DNA of 64,000 nucleotides, from assembly GCF_025291715.1 (NCBI RefSeq), contig NZ_JAMBIZ010000016.1:1-64000 (forward strand), in the 5' to 3' direction. Shown piece by piece: positions 6,887 through 15,694 of the stretch. Source of the DNA: Metasolibacillus sp. (GTDB lineage: Bacteria > Bacillota > Bacilli > Bacillales_A > Planococcaceae). The number at the start of each line of letters is the position of its first letter. Position 1 is the stretch's first letter. The notes under the pieces were generated by a model that was given only the letters and a program-made list of their open reading frames with translations, was not told the DNA's origin and searched no databases. The translations under genes were made by a program, and so were the position numbers.

Positions 6887-9800
6887 ATGAAAAAGATAAG
6901 GAAACAGACAATTGCATTATTAGTCATTTTATTGCTTAGTTTATATACGGTATTTGGCAGTATCCCTGTAGTAGCAGAAACGAACCTAACTTTGAATGTA
7001 CTATTAACGGTGGATGGGCAGCCTTATCAGGAAGGGAATATTGCAACAAGCCCAGTCACAATTCACCTCACAACGACTTCAGCTGACAGTGCTAGTATAC
7101 AAGTGGAATGGTCCAAGGATGAAGGTATATCATGGGAAGCGATTAGTATAACAACACCTCAAGTCATCGCAGAGCAAGGAGAGCATGCTATCTGGTTCCG
7201 AGTAAAAGAACAAGTGACGATTAGCAAGCATTTGATTCGTATTGCACCTTTGCATACTCATATATTACTTGAAAATAATATAATTTTTGTCGATGCTAAT
7301 AACGGTGACGACAATCATAACGGCACAAGCTGGGACGATGCTGTAAAAGACTTACAAAAGGCTTTAGAAAAGGCGGTAGTAGGTGACCAAATTTGGGTTG
7401 CTGCGGGAACGTATACACCGACCAAACGAGATAATGACAGTGATCCTCGTACTGCACATTTTAAAATGAAAAATGGTGTAGCGATTTATGGAGGATTTGC
7501 GGGGGATGAAAAAACATTAACACAGCGGGATTTTCAAAATAATAAAACGATGTTAAGTGGTGCACTTCCAAGTGGAGGAAATGCTTATCATGTATTTTAT
7601 CATCCAGATAACTTACACTTGAACGAAACAGCTATACTTGATGGCGTCATCATTACAGCAGGGAATCCTAATCATGCTACACAAAACCAGCATATGCACG
7701 GAGGAGGCATGTACAATAGTGGAAATAGCCCAACTCTCAGAAATGTAGTATTTACTGCAAATATTGCCTACCGATATGGCGGAGGAATATACAATTATGA
7801 AAGTAATCCAACCTTAATGAATGTGACGTTTATTGAAAATAGAGCATATTCTGGTGGCGGAATGTACAATGACTCAAGTAATCCACAATTAACAGATGTA
7901 ATGTTTGATAACAATAGAGTTTCCATGAACGGTGGTGGCCTCTATAACAATAACAGTAATCCAATCCTACTAAGTACTGCATTTACAGCCAACAATGCAC
8001 CAAACAATGGAGGCGGGGTCTACAATACTGGGAAAAGTGATGCTATTTTGACGGATGCCTTATTTAAACAAAATAAAGCAGCTGTGGAAGGTGGCGGAAT
8101 GTATAATAGTAACAGTAACCCAAAGCTAACTGATGTAGTGTTTGAGCAAAATACTGCAGATTGGTCAGGTGGAGGGATGAATAATAGTAATAGTAGCCCA
8201 GCCTTAACGAATGTAACGTTTAGTGGAAATCAGACAATATATGGAGGCGGAATTTATAATATTGGCAGTAGCCCGACGCTAATAGATGTAAAGTTTAATG
8301 AAAATACAGCATCCCAACAAGGAGGAGGAATCTATAATAAGGATGCAAGTAATCCAACTTTAACAGATGTAGTATTTGAGGAAAATAAAGCAACTTGGTA
8401 TGGAGGCGGGATGTCTAATCATGGCAGTAGCCCAGTCTTAACAGATGTAATATTTAATATGAATCAAACGACGTTAGGGGGCGGAATATATAATAACAAT
8501 AGCAACCCAACCTTAACAGGTGTTAAGTTTAAGGGAAATAGAGCAACAGTGAGATCTAATTCAGGTGGTATTGGAGCGGGTATGTACAACTCTGTAAGTA
8601 GTCCGTCCTTAACAGATGCCATCTTTTCTGAAAACATAGCAGATAATGGAGGTGGTGGCATATACAATGGTGGTGGTAGCGAGCCAACCATCACAAATGT
8701 TTCTTTTACTGCAAATGAAGCGAGTACAGGAGGCGGCATGTATAATGCGGCAAATACACGCCCAATATTAATAAATGCACTATTTACTTTCAATCAAGCG
8801 AAGAATAGTGCAGCAGGAAGTGCACTATATAACTCTGATACTACAGATATTAGTTTAATGAATGCGACCATATATGCAAATGGGCCAACAGCCATTCGCG
8901 GAGGCACTGTAAATAGCAAAATTGTTAATAGCATCATTATCGGAAATGCAAATACAGCATCCTATGCAGATTATTTAGGAAAGATGACAAACAGTTTAGT
9001 TGATGCATTAGTAGGTAAAGGGCAATTGTTTGATGCTGATGGGAATCCTATAGGTTCAGAAACTTATACATCTGATGATATATTTGTCAATCCAACAGAG
9101 GCGAACTTACATTTGAAAACAGGCTCACCAGCAATTGATATGGGGAATTCTAATGCTCATAGTATAATGACAGACCTTGCAGGGAAAAAGCGTATTCAAG
9201 GTGCGGCCATTGATTTAGGCGTATACGAGATGCAGTCACGCTATACAGTGACATATCATCCAAATGGTGCGACAGGAGGAACAGTTCCAATTGATAATGG
9301 AACATATGAGGAAGAAATGCCCGTCACAGTGCAAAGTAATAGCGGAAATCTAGTGATAACAGGATATACCTTCACAGGCTGGAATACCCAACCAAATGGG
9401 AGTGGAACAGCCTATGCGGTAAATTCCACATTCCAAATGGGAATAGAAAATATAACCTTGTACGCGCAATGGACAAAAAACCCAACGTATACGGTTATTT
9501 ATGAGGCAAACGGTGCAACAACAGGAAATGTACCGCAAGACCCACAACAGTATGAAGTGAACGCCATGGTAACGGTGCAAGGAAATAGTGGGAATTTAAT
9601 GAAGTTAGGGTATACCTTCGTAGGTTGGAATACAAAAGTAGATGGAAGTGGAATAACGTATACACCAAATTCCACATTCCAAATGGGAACAAAAAATGTA
9701 ACGTTGTATGCCCAATGGACAAAAAATCCAACCTATACAATTACCTATAAGGCAAATGGGGCAACAGCAGGAAACGTACCACAAGACCCACAACAGTATG

Positions 9801-10846
9801 AAGTGAACGCTATAGTAATGGTGAAGGGTAATATTGGAAATTTAACGAGGACAGGACATACCTTCACTGGTTGGAACACACAGGCGGATGGAAGTGGTGT
9901 AGCCTATGCACCAAATACATCATTGCAAATGGGAGCAGAGAATATAACGCTGTATGCACAATGGAAAGCAAATGAAACAAATGAGGGAAATACGCCAATT
10001 ACTCCGCCAGCACCTGGTGGTAGCACTCCTTCAGTTCCACCTGAGAGTAATGATTCTACAAATGCGCCATCGACTGAAGAGAAGACCATTCCATCACCAA
10101 TAAAAATTTCATTTGAGACAAATGGTGGAGAGATGTTAAAGTCGATAGAAATTTTAACGAATACAAAAATCTATAATTTACCTAAACCTGTAAGGGAAAA
10201 TTATAGATTTGAAGGCTGGTATAAAGATCCACTTTTCACAATCAAATGGACGGAGGATACATTGGTCACTGAAAATATGATGTTATATGCGAAATGGAGC
10301 GAGGTATCAAAAGAAATTCAGCGTGAGCTGCTACTTACAGATATTGAGTCACATTGGGCACGAGGAATGATTGAGGAATTGGTAGCGCAAGGTATTATAA
10401 AAGGGTATGAGGATAGCACATTCCGCCCAAACGAATCGATTAGTCGTCAGCATGTAGCGTTGTTATTGTCACGTGCTTTTACACTTGACCCGATTCGTTC
10501 AGCGGTTGCTTTTTCTGATGTATCACCTAAGCATACTTACTATGAGGCGATATTGACATTGCAGCAAGCGGGTATCATTGATGGGAAAGACGGCGCCTTT
10601 TTGCCTAGTGAGAACATGACGCGTGCCCAACTTGCAAAAGTGCTTGTTGGGGTTATGGGACTAGAACCTGAGGGAACTGCATCATTTATTGATGTAAGCA
10701 ACGATCATTGGAGCACGGGCTATATAGCCGTACTTGAACGAGAAGGCATTGCACTTGGTGATAATGGTGCATTTCACCCAAAGGAATCTGTAACACGCGC
10801 TCAATTTGTAGCGTTTTTATATCGTATAATACAACTTCAAAGGTGA
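6887..10846 (+). CDS. Large SLH-anchored surface protein with beta-helix-like and InlB-type repeats
   Basis: 1,319 residues. A signal peptide (residues 1-31, cut near VVAET) leads to an N-terminal domain (~32-140), then a region starting FVDANNGDD typical of right-handed parallel beta-helix proteins. Residues ~271-650 hold about 14 repeats of 25-27 residues, each with GGG(I/M)YN, a SNPTL-like stretch and a VxFxxN strand. Three near-identical Listeria/Bacteroides-type repeats (YTVTY...GYTFTGWNTQ...LYAQW) follow at ~785-1027. Then come a Pro/Thr-rich linker, a divergent fourth copy (~1074-1139) and three SLH domains (~1148-1319) that should bind the secondary cell wall polymer. No catalytic motif was recognised. 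Likely an adhesin or other surface protein. Confidence 0.85.
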   Translation: MKKIRKQTIALLVILLLSLYTVFGSIPVVAETNLTLNVLLTVDGQPYQEGNIATSPVTIHLTTTSADSASIQVEWSKDEGISWEAISITTPQVIAEQGEHAIWFRVKEQVTISKHLIRIAPLHTHILLENNIIFVDANNGDDNHNGTSWDDAVKDLQKALEKAVVGDQIWVAAGTYTPTKRDNDSDPRTAHFKMKNGVAIYGGFAGDEKTLTQRDFQNNKTMLSGALPSGGNAYHVFYHPDNLHLNETAILDGVIITAGNPNHATQNQHMHGGGMYNSGNSPTLRNVVFTANIAYRYGGGIYNYESNPTLMNVTFIENRAYSGGGMYNDSSNPQLTDVMFDNNRVSMNGGGLYNNNSNPILLSTAFTANNAPNNGGGVYNTGKSDAILTDALFKQNKAAVEGGGMYNSNSNPKLTDVVFEQNTADWSGGGMNNSNSSPALTNVTFSGNQTIYGGGIYNIGSSPTLIDVKFNENTASQQGGGIYNKDASNPTLTDVVFEENKATWYGGGMSNHGSSPVLTDVIFNMNQTTLGGGIYNNNSNPTLTGVKFKGNRATVRSNSGGIGAGMYNSVSSPSLTDAIFSENIADNGGGGIYNGGGSEPTITNVSFTANEASTGGGMYNAANTRPILINALFTFNQAKNSAAGSALYNSDTTDISLMNATIYANGPTAIRGGTVNSKIVNSIIIGNANTASYADYLGKMTNSLVDALVGKGQLFDADGNPIGSETYTSDDIFVNPTEANLHLKTGSPAIDMGNSNAHSIMTDLAGKKRIQGAAIDLGVYEMQSRYTVTYHPNGATGGTVPIDNGTYEEEMPVTVQSNSGNLVITGYTFTGWNTQPNGSGTAYAVNSTFQMGIENITLYAQWTKNPTYTVIYEANGATTGNVPQDPQQYEVNAMVTVQGNSGNLMKLGYTFVGWNTKVDGSGITYTPNSTFQMGTKNVTLYAQWTKNPTYTITYKANGATAGNVPQDPQQYEVNAIVMVKGNIGNLTRTGHTFTGWNTQADGSGVAYAPNTSLQMGAENITLYAQWKANETNEGNTPITPPAPGGSTPSVPPESNDSTNAPSTEEKTIPSPIKISFETNGGEMLKSIEILTNTKIYNLPKPVRENYRFEGWYKDPLFTIKWTEDTLVTENMMLYAKWSEVSKEIQRELLLTDIESHWARGMIEELVAQGIIKGYEDSTFRPNESISRQHVALLLSRAFTLDPIRSAVAFSDVSPKHTYYEAILTLQQAGIIDGKDGAFLPSENMTRAQLAKVLVGVMGLEPEGTASFIDVSNDHWSTGYIAVLEREGIALGDNGAFHPKESVTRAQFVAFLYRIIQLQR

Positions 10847-10862
10847 TAGTGAACCTTTTAAT

Positions 10863-10908
10863 AAAATATTTCCCTATAACATTTATTTGTTGTAGGGAAG
10901 TATTTTTT
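10863..10908 (+). terminator. Terminator after the surface protein gene
   Basis: AATATTTCCCTATAACA pairs imperfectly with TTGTTGTAGGGAAGTATT around a short loop, followed by a T-run. Confidence 0.75.
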
Positions 10909-11022
10909 GTAGGAAAATTGAAATGCATATGTGATTGGATTTCTATGTAAATATTTAAATGCTTATATAATAACGTTTATAAGCTATTTAGTGTGTTTTG
11001 AACCAATGATTTTTATAAATTT

Positions 11023-11040
11023 ATTGAATGATTATACATA
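11023..11040 (+). promoter_or_regulatory. Candidate ARG box (AhrC/ArgR site)
   Basis: ATTGAATGATTATACATA matches the general ARG-box pattern (TGAAT, A/T-rich centre, ATNCA) with about two mismatches. It lies some 75 bp before the arginase start. AhrC/ArgR control would fit, as in Bacillus arginine catabolism. A weak SigA-like promoter (TTGAGC 11052, TACAAT 11076) lies between it and the gene. Confidence 0.35.
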
Positions 11041-11113
11041 AAATTGTCGAGTTGAGCCAACCGCCTATTTCGTTTTACAATAGAGCTATTACAGAAGGGA
11101 GTTTTAACAAAAT

Positions 11114-12013
11114 ATGAATAAATCAGTTGCTATTATTGGGGTTCCATCAGATTATGGACAAAGACGTCGCGGTGTAGATATGGGACCAAGTGCCATTCGT
11201 TATGCTGGGGTGGTAGAGCGTTTAGAGGCATTAGGATATGCAGTGAAGGATGAAGGCGATATTCGTGTAGAAAAAGCGCCTATTAAAAAAGAACAAAATG
11301 AAAAATTACTGAATTTAGATGAAGTAGTAGAAGTATGCTCAAAGCTAGCACAAAAAGTGGAGGACGCGGTAAATGAAAACCATATTCCACTTGTACTTGG
11401 TGGTGACCATAGTATCGCAATTGGGACGTTAGCTGGGCTCGAAAAATATAAAAACTTAGGTGTTATTTGGTTTGATGCACATGCAGATATTAATACACCA
11501 GAATCCACACCGTCTGGCAATATTCATGGAATGCCATTAGCGGTAAGCTTAGGGCTTGGGCATGAGCGTTTAACATCGATTCATCATGCAGGACCAAAAG
11601 TGAAGGCAGAAAATATTATTATTATTGGTGCACGCTCTGTCGATGAAGGGGAACGTGAGCTTATTAAAGAAAAAAATATTAAAGTTTACACAATGCATGA
11701 AGTTGACCGTCTAGGTATGACAGCGGTTATGGAAGATGCGATTCGCTATTTACAAGAACGCGGTGTCGATGGTGTGCATTTATCATTAGATTTAGATGGA
11801 CTAGACCCATTGTATACGCCAGGTGTTGGAACGCCTGTAGCAGGAGGTATTACGTATCGTGAAAGCCATCTTGCGATGGAAATGCTGCAAGAGGCAAGCA
11901 TTCTTACCTCTGTAGAGTTTGTTGAAGTAAATCCAATTCTAGATGAAAAAAATAAAACAGCAAACGTTGCTGTCGCATTAATTGGTTCATTATTTGGTGA
12001 AACATTAGTGTAA
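11114..12013 (+). CDS. rocF: Arginase
   Basis: 299 residues, the standard length for Bacillus arginases. It hydrolyses arginine to ornithine and urea. All manganese-binding motifs of the ureohydrolase family are present: GGDHS (~97-101), DAHADINTPESTPSGNIHGMPL (~122-143) and SLDLDGLDP (~221-229). It is monocistronic, with a strong terminator before the sigW promoter. Its position next to sigW is an accident of gene order rather than shared function. Confidence 0.95.
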   Translation: MNKSVAIIGVPSDYGQRRRGVDMGPSAIRYAGVVERLEALGYAVKDEGDIRVEKAPIKKEQNEKLLNLDEVVEVCSKLAQKVEDAVNENHIPLVLGGDHSIAIGTLAGLEKYKNLGVIWFDAHADINTPESTPSGNIHGMPLAVSLGLGHERLTSIHHAGPKVKAENIIIIGARSVDEGERELIKEKNIKVYTMHEVDRLGMTAVMEDAIRYLQERGVDGVHLSLDLDGLDPLYTPGVGTPVAGGITYRESHLAMEMLQEASILTSVEFVEVNPILDEKNKTANVAVALIGSLFGETLV

Positions 12014-12025
12014 GACAATGCCATT

Positions 12026-12066
12026 AAAGGTGTTGAGAGTGGATTTTTTCTCTCTCAGCACCTTTT
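12026..12066 (+). terminator. rocF terminator
   Basis: AAAGGTGTTGAGAG pairs with CTCTCAGCACCTTTT around a T-rich loop. Confidence 0.8.
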
Positions 12067-12119
12067 GCGCATTTTACTACAATTTCCTAATGAAATTTTG
12101 TTATAATAAAAAGAAAAAC

Positions 12120-12147
12120 TGAAACCTTTCTTGAAGGTGTACGTATA
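12120..12147 (+). promoter_or_regulatory. SigW autoregulatory promoter
   Basis: TGAAAC (12120-12125), exactly 16 bases, then CGTATA (12142-12147). This is the Bacillus subtilis SigW consensus TGAAAC-N16-CGTA and sits about 40 bp before sigW, so the gene should be autoregulated. Confidence 0.9.
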
Positions 12148-12185
12148 TGTATTAACAGCTGAGAAGGTAGAGAGGGATTGGCACG

Positions 12186-12749
12186 ATGGATGCGTTAGTG
12201 AACAAGAGAATAAAGCAAGTGCTTAAAGGTGATCAAAACGCATACGCCGATATTGTGAACCTCTATCAGCACAAGCTGTATCAAGTTTGTTATCGAATGC
12301 TTGGTAACAAGCAAGAGGCGGAGGATATTGCACAGGAAGCATTTGTTCGTGCATATATTAATCTGCACTCATACGATCAAAAAAGGAAATTTTCAACGTG
12401 GATATATCGTATAGCCACGAATCTTTGCATTGACCGCATTCGTAAAAAGAAGCCAGATTATTATTTGGATGCGGAAGTTGCAGGGACAGATGGCCTAGAT
12501 ATGTATTCACAAATTGCAGCAGATGAACAACTGCCAGAAGAAGCTGTTGAACAGATGGAGCTACAGGACCGCATTCAATACGAGATTAGCCGATTGCCAG
12601 ACAAATATCGCTCTGTCATTGTACTGAAGTACATTGAAGAGCTATCGCTACAAGAAATTAGTGAAATTCTTGATATGCCCCTTGGCACAGTAAAGACACG
12701 TATTCATCGTGGTCGGGAAGCACTTCGCAAGCAGTTAAACAATTTGTAG
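12186..12749 (+). CDS. sigW: ECF RNA polymerase sigma factor SigW
   Basis: 187 residues, matching SigW length. Region 2 (YQHKLYQVCYRMLGNKQEAEDIAQEAF... with TWIYRIATNLCID) and region 4 (LPDKYRSVIVLKYIEELSLQEISEILDMPLGTVKTRIHRGR) are complete. In Bacillus it governs the response to cell-envelope stress and membrane-active antimicrobials. It sits 13 bp before its anti-sigma gene and behind a consensus SigW promoter, the usual sigW-rsiW arrangement. Confidence 0.95.
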   Translation: MDALVNKRIKQVLKGDQNAYADIVNLYQHKLYQVCYRMLGNKQEAEDIAQEAFVRAYINLHSYDQKRKFSTWIYRIATNLCIDRIRKKKPDYYLDAEVAGTDGLDMYSQIAADEQLPEEAVEQMELQDRIQYEISRLPDKYRSVIVLKYIEELSLQEISEILDMPLGTVKTRIHRGREALRKQLNNL

Positions 12750-12762
12750 GAGGAGAATTCGC

Positions 12763-13374
12763 ATGAGAACGTGTCCTGAACATTACATTGACTACATGCA
12801 CGATTATTTAGATGGCGATATTACACGTGAGCATGAACAAGAGCTGAAAAAGCATATTCAAAGCTGTGTAAGCTGCCAAAAGCATATGCATGAGCTCAGC
12901 GATACAGTGGCATTTGTCAAAAGCGCGACACATATTACAGCGCCTCCACATTTTGAGGCGAATGTAATGAATCGTTTACCGAAACGTAAAAATACACTAG
13001 GTATTCAAAAATGGTTACGCAGACATCCGATTATTGTGGCAGCAGCCGTATTCTTTCTATTGATGGGGGCAACTTTAATGGCAAGCTATCCGAACGATAA
13101 TCAATTTTCTGTAACGACACAATCGAATTTAGTCGTTGATGGGCAAACAGTTATCGTACCCAAGGGTGAAGTTGTTAAAGGTGATGTTGTTGTAAAAAAT
13201 GGCAACTTAATCATCGAAGGAGAAGTGGACGGGAATGTTACAGTAATTAATGGCAGTTATATGGCTTCTACTGCTGTCGTATCAGGGCAAATCGAAGAAA
13301 TAAATGAAACATTCGATTGGCTATGGTATAAAATAAAGAAAATGGCAAATGACGTCGCAGCATTGTTTGAATAG
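12763..13374 (+). CDS. rsiW: Anti-sigma-W factor RsiW
   Basis: 203 residues. The N-terminal zinc anti-sigma domain carries HIQSCVSC (H-x3-C-x2-C, ~residues 31-38). One transmembrane helix lies at ~88-106 (IIVAAAVFFLLMGATLMAS). The extracytoplasmic part contains a beta-rich stretch of VVVKNGNLIIEG-type repeats. Known biology: RsiW holds SigW at the membrane and is removed by stepwise proteolysis (PrsW, RasP). Good AGGAGG site; the gene ends at a strong terminator. Confidence 0.93.
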   Translation: MRTCPEHYIDYMHDYLDGDITREHEQELKKHIQSCVSCQKHMHELSDTVAFVKSATHITAPPHFEANVMNRLPKRKNTLGIQKWLRRHPIIVAAAVFFLLMGATLMASYPNDNQFSVTTQSNLVVDGQTVIVPKGEVVKGDVVVKNGNLIIEGEVDGNVTVINGSYMASTAVVSGQIEEINETFDWLWYKIKKMANDVAALFE

Positions 13375-13411
13375 TTGATGCAACTTTTTTCAAAATCAGA
13401 CGTTTGATAGA

Positions 13412-13458
13412 GGGTGTAGATGAAATGAGGAAAGCATTTCATCTACACCCATTTTTTT
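13412..13458 (+). terminator. sigW-rsiW terminator
   Basis: A perfect 16-bp stem (GGGTGTAGATGAAATG with its complement) around a 7-base loop, then T residues. Confidence 0.9.
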
Positions 13459-13479
13459 CGTAATAATACTTTAGAAAAA

Positions 13480-13507
13480 GCGACAATAAGCGGAAGTATG
13501 TTATACT
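13480..13507 (+). promoter_or_regulatory. SigA-type promoter for cdaA-cdaR-glmM
   Basis: GCGACA (13480-13485), a 16-bp spacer and TATACT (13502-13507). It leaves a leader of about 240 bases before cdaA, part of which is the repeat-like segment at 13603-13729. Confidence 0.55.
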
Positions 13508-13602
13508 ATTTTTAGCATGATTCAGTAGCTCTTTTGTGTGACAAATAACCGCAGGAGTGCATAGTTTTAACAAATATTTAAAATATCATCTTTTTATAAA
13601 AT

Positions 13603-13729
13603 AAAGCCTCTGGAGATATCATAGATTTTGAAGAGAAGCCTGCATGAGAGGGGCATGTGGTGGTGCAAATTAACTTCCACTCGCTCAAAGAAATCTGAAC
13701 GAAGGTTGGCTAAAGTACAATTGATATGC
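13603..13729. repeat. Degenerate copy of the structured repeat found inside the Nudix gene at 45471-45606
   Basis: The stretch beginning AAGCCTCTGG and continuing AGATTTTGAAGAG (13603-13635) aligns with 45514-45547. Its end (AAATCTGAACGAA ... ACAATTGAT, 13689-13726) aligns with the end of that insertion. The middle differs and the first 19-bp hairpin is absent. It lies in the cdaA leader. No open frame. Confidence 0.5.
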
Positions 13730-13756
13730 AACAGTTAGAAAAGTGGGGGATGCCAC

Positions 13757-14596
13757 GTGCAGTTAATAATGAATCAATTTGCAGATTTTACCGCTGTGAA
13801 TTATATATTTGGCTTTATTGATATCGTCGTTGTCTGGTACGTACTGTATAAGCTGCTTGGTCTCATTCAAGGAACAAAAGCAGTCCAGCTATTAAAAGGG
13901 ATATTCGTTATTGTGATTGCTAAAATCGCAACATCCCTCTTCGGTTTAAGCACGCTCGATTATTTGTTAAAGCAAGTAATTGAGTGGGGGTTTGTAGGGA
14001 TTGTTATTATATTCCAACCTGAAATACGGCGGGCGCTTGAGCAATTAGGGCGAGGAAAGATATTCCAACGCTCTGGCAATCATCAAGAGGAGGAACAAAC
14101 ACGCCTAATTGAAGCGATGAAAAAATCAGTTAGCTACATGGCCAAACGACGCATCGGTGCATTAATATCGATTGAAAAAGAAACGGGTTTGACAGAATAT
14201 ATTGAAACAGGTATAGCAATGGATGCAACAGTATCCTCAGAGCTATTAATTAATATTTTCATACCGAATACACCACTACATGATGGTGCAGTTATTATGC
14301 AAAAGGATAAAATTGCAGCAGCAGCATGTTATTTACCATTATCTGAAAGTCCATTTATTTCAAAGGAGCTAGGCACACGACATCGCGCAGCGCTTGGCTT
14401 AAGTGAAGTAACGGATGCAATTACCATCGTCGTTTCAGAGGAAACAGGCGCAATTAGCCTTACGGTCAATGGCAACTTGCATCGTGATTTGAAGATTGAG
14501 GAATTTGAAGCGTTGCTACGCAAAGCATGGTTTGGATCTGAGCAGGAAGCGACACAGGCCTCTAAGTGGACTTGGAGGGGGAAGAAGAATGGATAG
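13757..14596 (+). CDS. cdaA: Diadenylate cyclase CdaA (DacA)
   Basis: 279 residues. It makes cyclic di-AMP from two ATP. Three N-terminal transmembrane helices (~15-90) precede the DAC domain, which has the catalytic DGAVI motif (LHDGAVIMQ, ~174-182) and RHR (~210-212). A GTG start at 13757 follows GGGGGA; the alternative ATG is at 13769. The reading frame overlaps cdaR by eight bases, and glmM follows, as in Bacillus, where CdaR and GlmM bind and control CdaA. c-di-AMP governs potassium/osmolyte balance and wall integrity. Confidence 0.95.
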   Translation: MQLIMNQFADFTAVNYIFGFIDIVVVWYVLYKLLGLIQGTKAVQLLKGIFVIVIAKIATSLFGLSTLDYLLKQVIEWGFVGIVIIFQPEIRRALEQLGRGKIFQRSGNHQEEEQTRLIEAMKKSVSYMAKRRIGALISIEKETGLTEYIETGIAMDATVSSELLINIFIPNTPLHDGAVIMQKDKIAAAACYLPLSESPFISKELGTRHRAALGLSEVTDAITIVVSEETGAISLTVNGNLHRDLKIEEFEALLRKAWFGSEQEATQASKWTWRGKKNG

Positions 14597-15599
14597 ATTA
14601 TTTAATAGTAATTGGTTAATTCGTCTTACAGCATTATTACTTGCGATTGCACTGTTCTTTTACGTGCAATCAGAAAATGATTCCACCCGTAATACACCTA
14701 GCTCACAGCAGGCGGATATTATTGAGGATGTGAAGCTTGAGGTATATTATGATGACGAAAATTTAATCGTCACAGGCTTACCAGAAACGGTCGATTTGGG
14801 GATCGAAGGACCTATGCAAATCGTCATGCGTGAGAAGCTAGCGAAAGATTATAAAGTATTTGTCGATTTAAATTCATTGTTAATTGGCCAACATAGAGTT
14901 ACAATACAGACTGAAAACTTTTCTGAAAAGTTAAGCGTGTCAGTTTATCCGCCATTTGCAAATGTTGTTATTGAGGAGAAGGTAACGAAGGAGTTTCGTG
15001 TAGAGCCGGAAATCAATAATAGACAAATTAAAGAAGGCTATGTATTGAAAAACATGACTGTTGAGCCTAAATACGTTTTTGTTACAGGTGCAAAAAGTGT
15101 TATGGACAAAATTAATTATGTAAAAGCATCGATTAAAGCAGAGGATGGATTGACACAATCATTTAGCCAACAGGCGAATGTGAAGGTATTGGATCGTGAT
15201 TTAAACAAGCTTGATGTGACGATACAGCCAGAAACAGTAGATATCAATGTGGAAATTGAAGAATATAATCGGGAAATTCCTCTTACACTGAAGCAAACAG
15301 GTCAATTGCCAGAAGGTGTAACGATTAACGAGCTATCTTTAAAACAGGAAAGTGTTCGAGTGACAGGTCCACAATCTATTGTGGATTCATTAAACGAAAT
15401 TGTTGTGGAGTTTGACTTATCTAAACTAACTGAATCTGGCGACTATGAGGCCAAAATTCCGAAGCTAGAAAGCTCTGTGAAGCTAGCGAATGAAACGGTT
15501 AAGATTCAAGCTAATCTCACAATAGTAGAGCAAAGTGAAGAAGTTGTATCTACTGAGGCTGACATTCCCTTACCTAGTGAGGATGCAGACGAAGAATAG
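14589..15599 (+). CDS. cdaR: CdaA regulatory protein CdaR (YbbR domains)
   Basis: 336 residues from ATG 14589, chosen for the GGAGGGGG site eight bases upstream. One N-terminal transmembrane helix (~8-28, LIRLTALLLAIALFFYV) places the rest outside the membrane. Four YbbR-type repeats follow, with recurring VxVxLE, GLP...VxL-xG and VxVTGP patterns (VFVTGAKSVMD, VRVTGPQSIVD), and an acidic tail. It overlaps the cdaA end, giving tight coupling. Known role: modulates CdaA activity from the extracytoplasmic side. Confidence 0.93.
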   Translation: MDRLFNSNWLIRLTALLLAIALFFYVQSENDSTRNTPSSQQADIIEDVKLEVYYDDENLIVTGLPETVDLGIEGPMQIVMREKLAKDYKVFVDLNSLLIGQHRVTIQTENFSEKLSVSVYPPFANVVIEEKVTKEFRVEPEINNRQIKEGYVLKNMTVEPKYVFVTGAKSVMDKINYVKASIKAEDGLTQSFSQQANVKVLDRDLNKLDVTIQPETVDINVEIEEYNREIPLTLKQTGQLPEGVTINELSLKQESVRVTGPQSIVDSLNEIVVEFDLSKLTESGDYEAKIPKLESSVKLANETVKIQANLTIVEQSEEVVSTEADIPLPSEDADEE

Positions 15600-15694
15600 C
15601 TATAGTATAGGCAACGAGGCATACACAATAAAGAAATTCGGGTGTAAGCAAGTCGATTGGATTAACAATGTAGTGTTGAAGGAGAGAAAAAGTA

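Noticed and set aside
8464..8793. Proline-rich minus-strand frame of 109 codons
   Set aside because: Antisense shadow of the GGG-Y-N repeats in the surface protein gene; no start signals.
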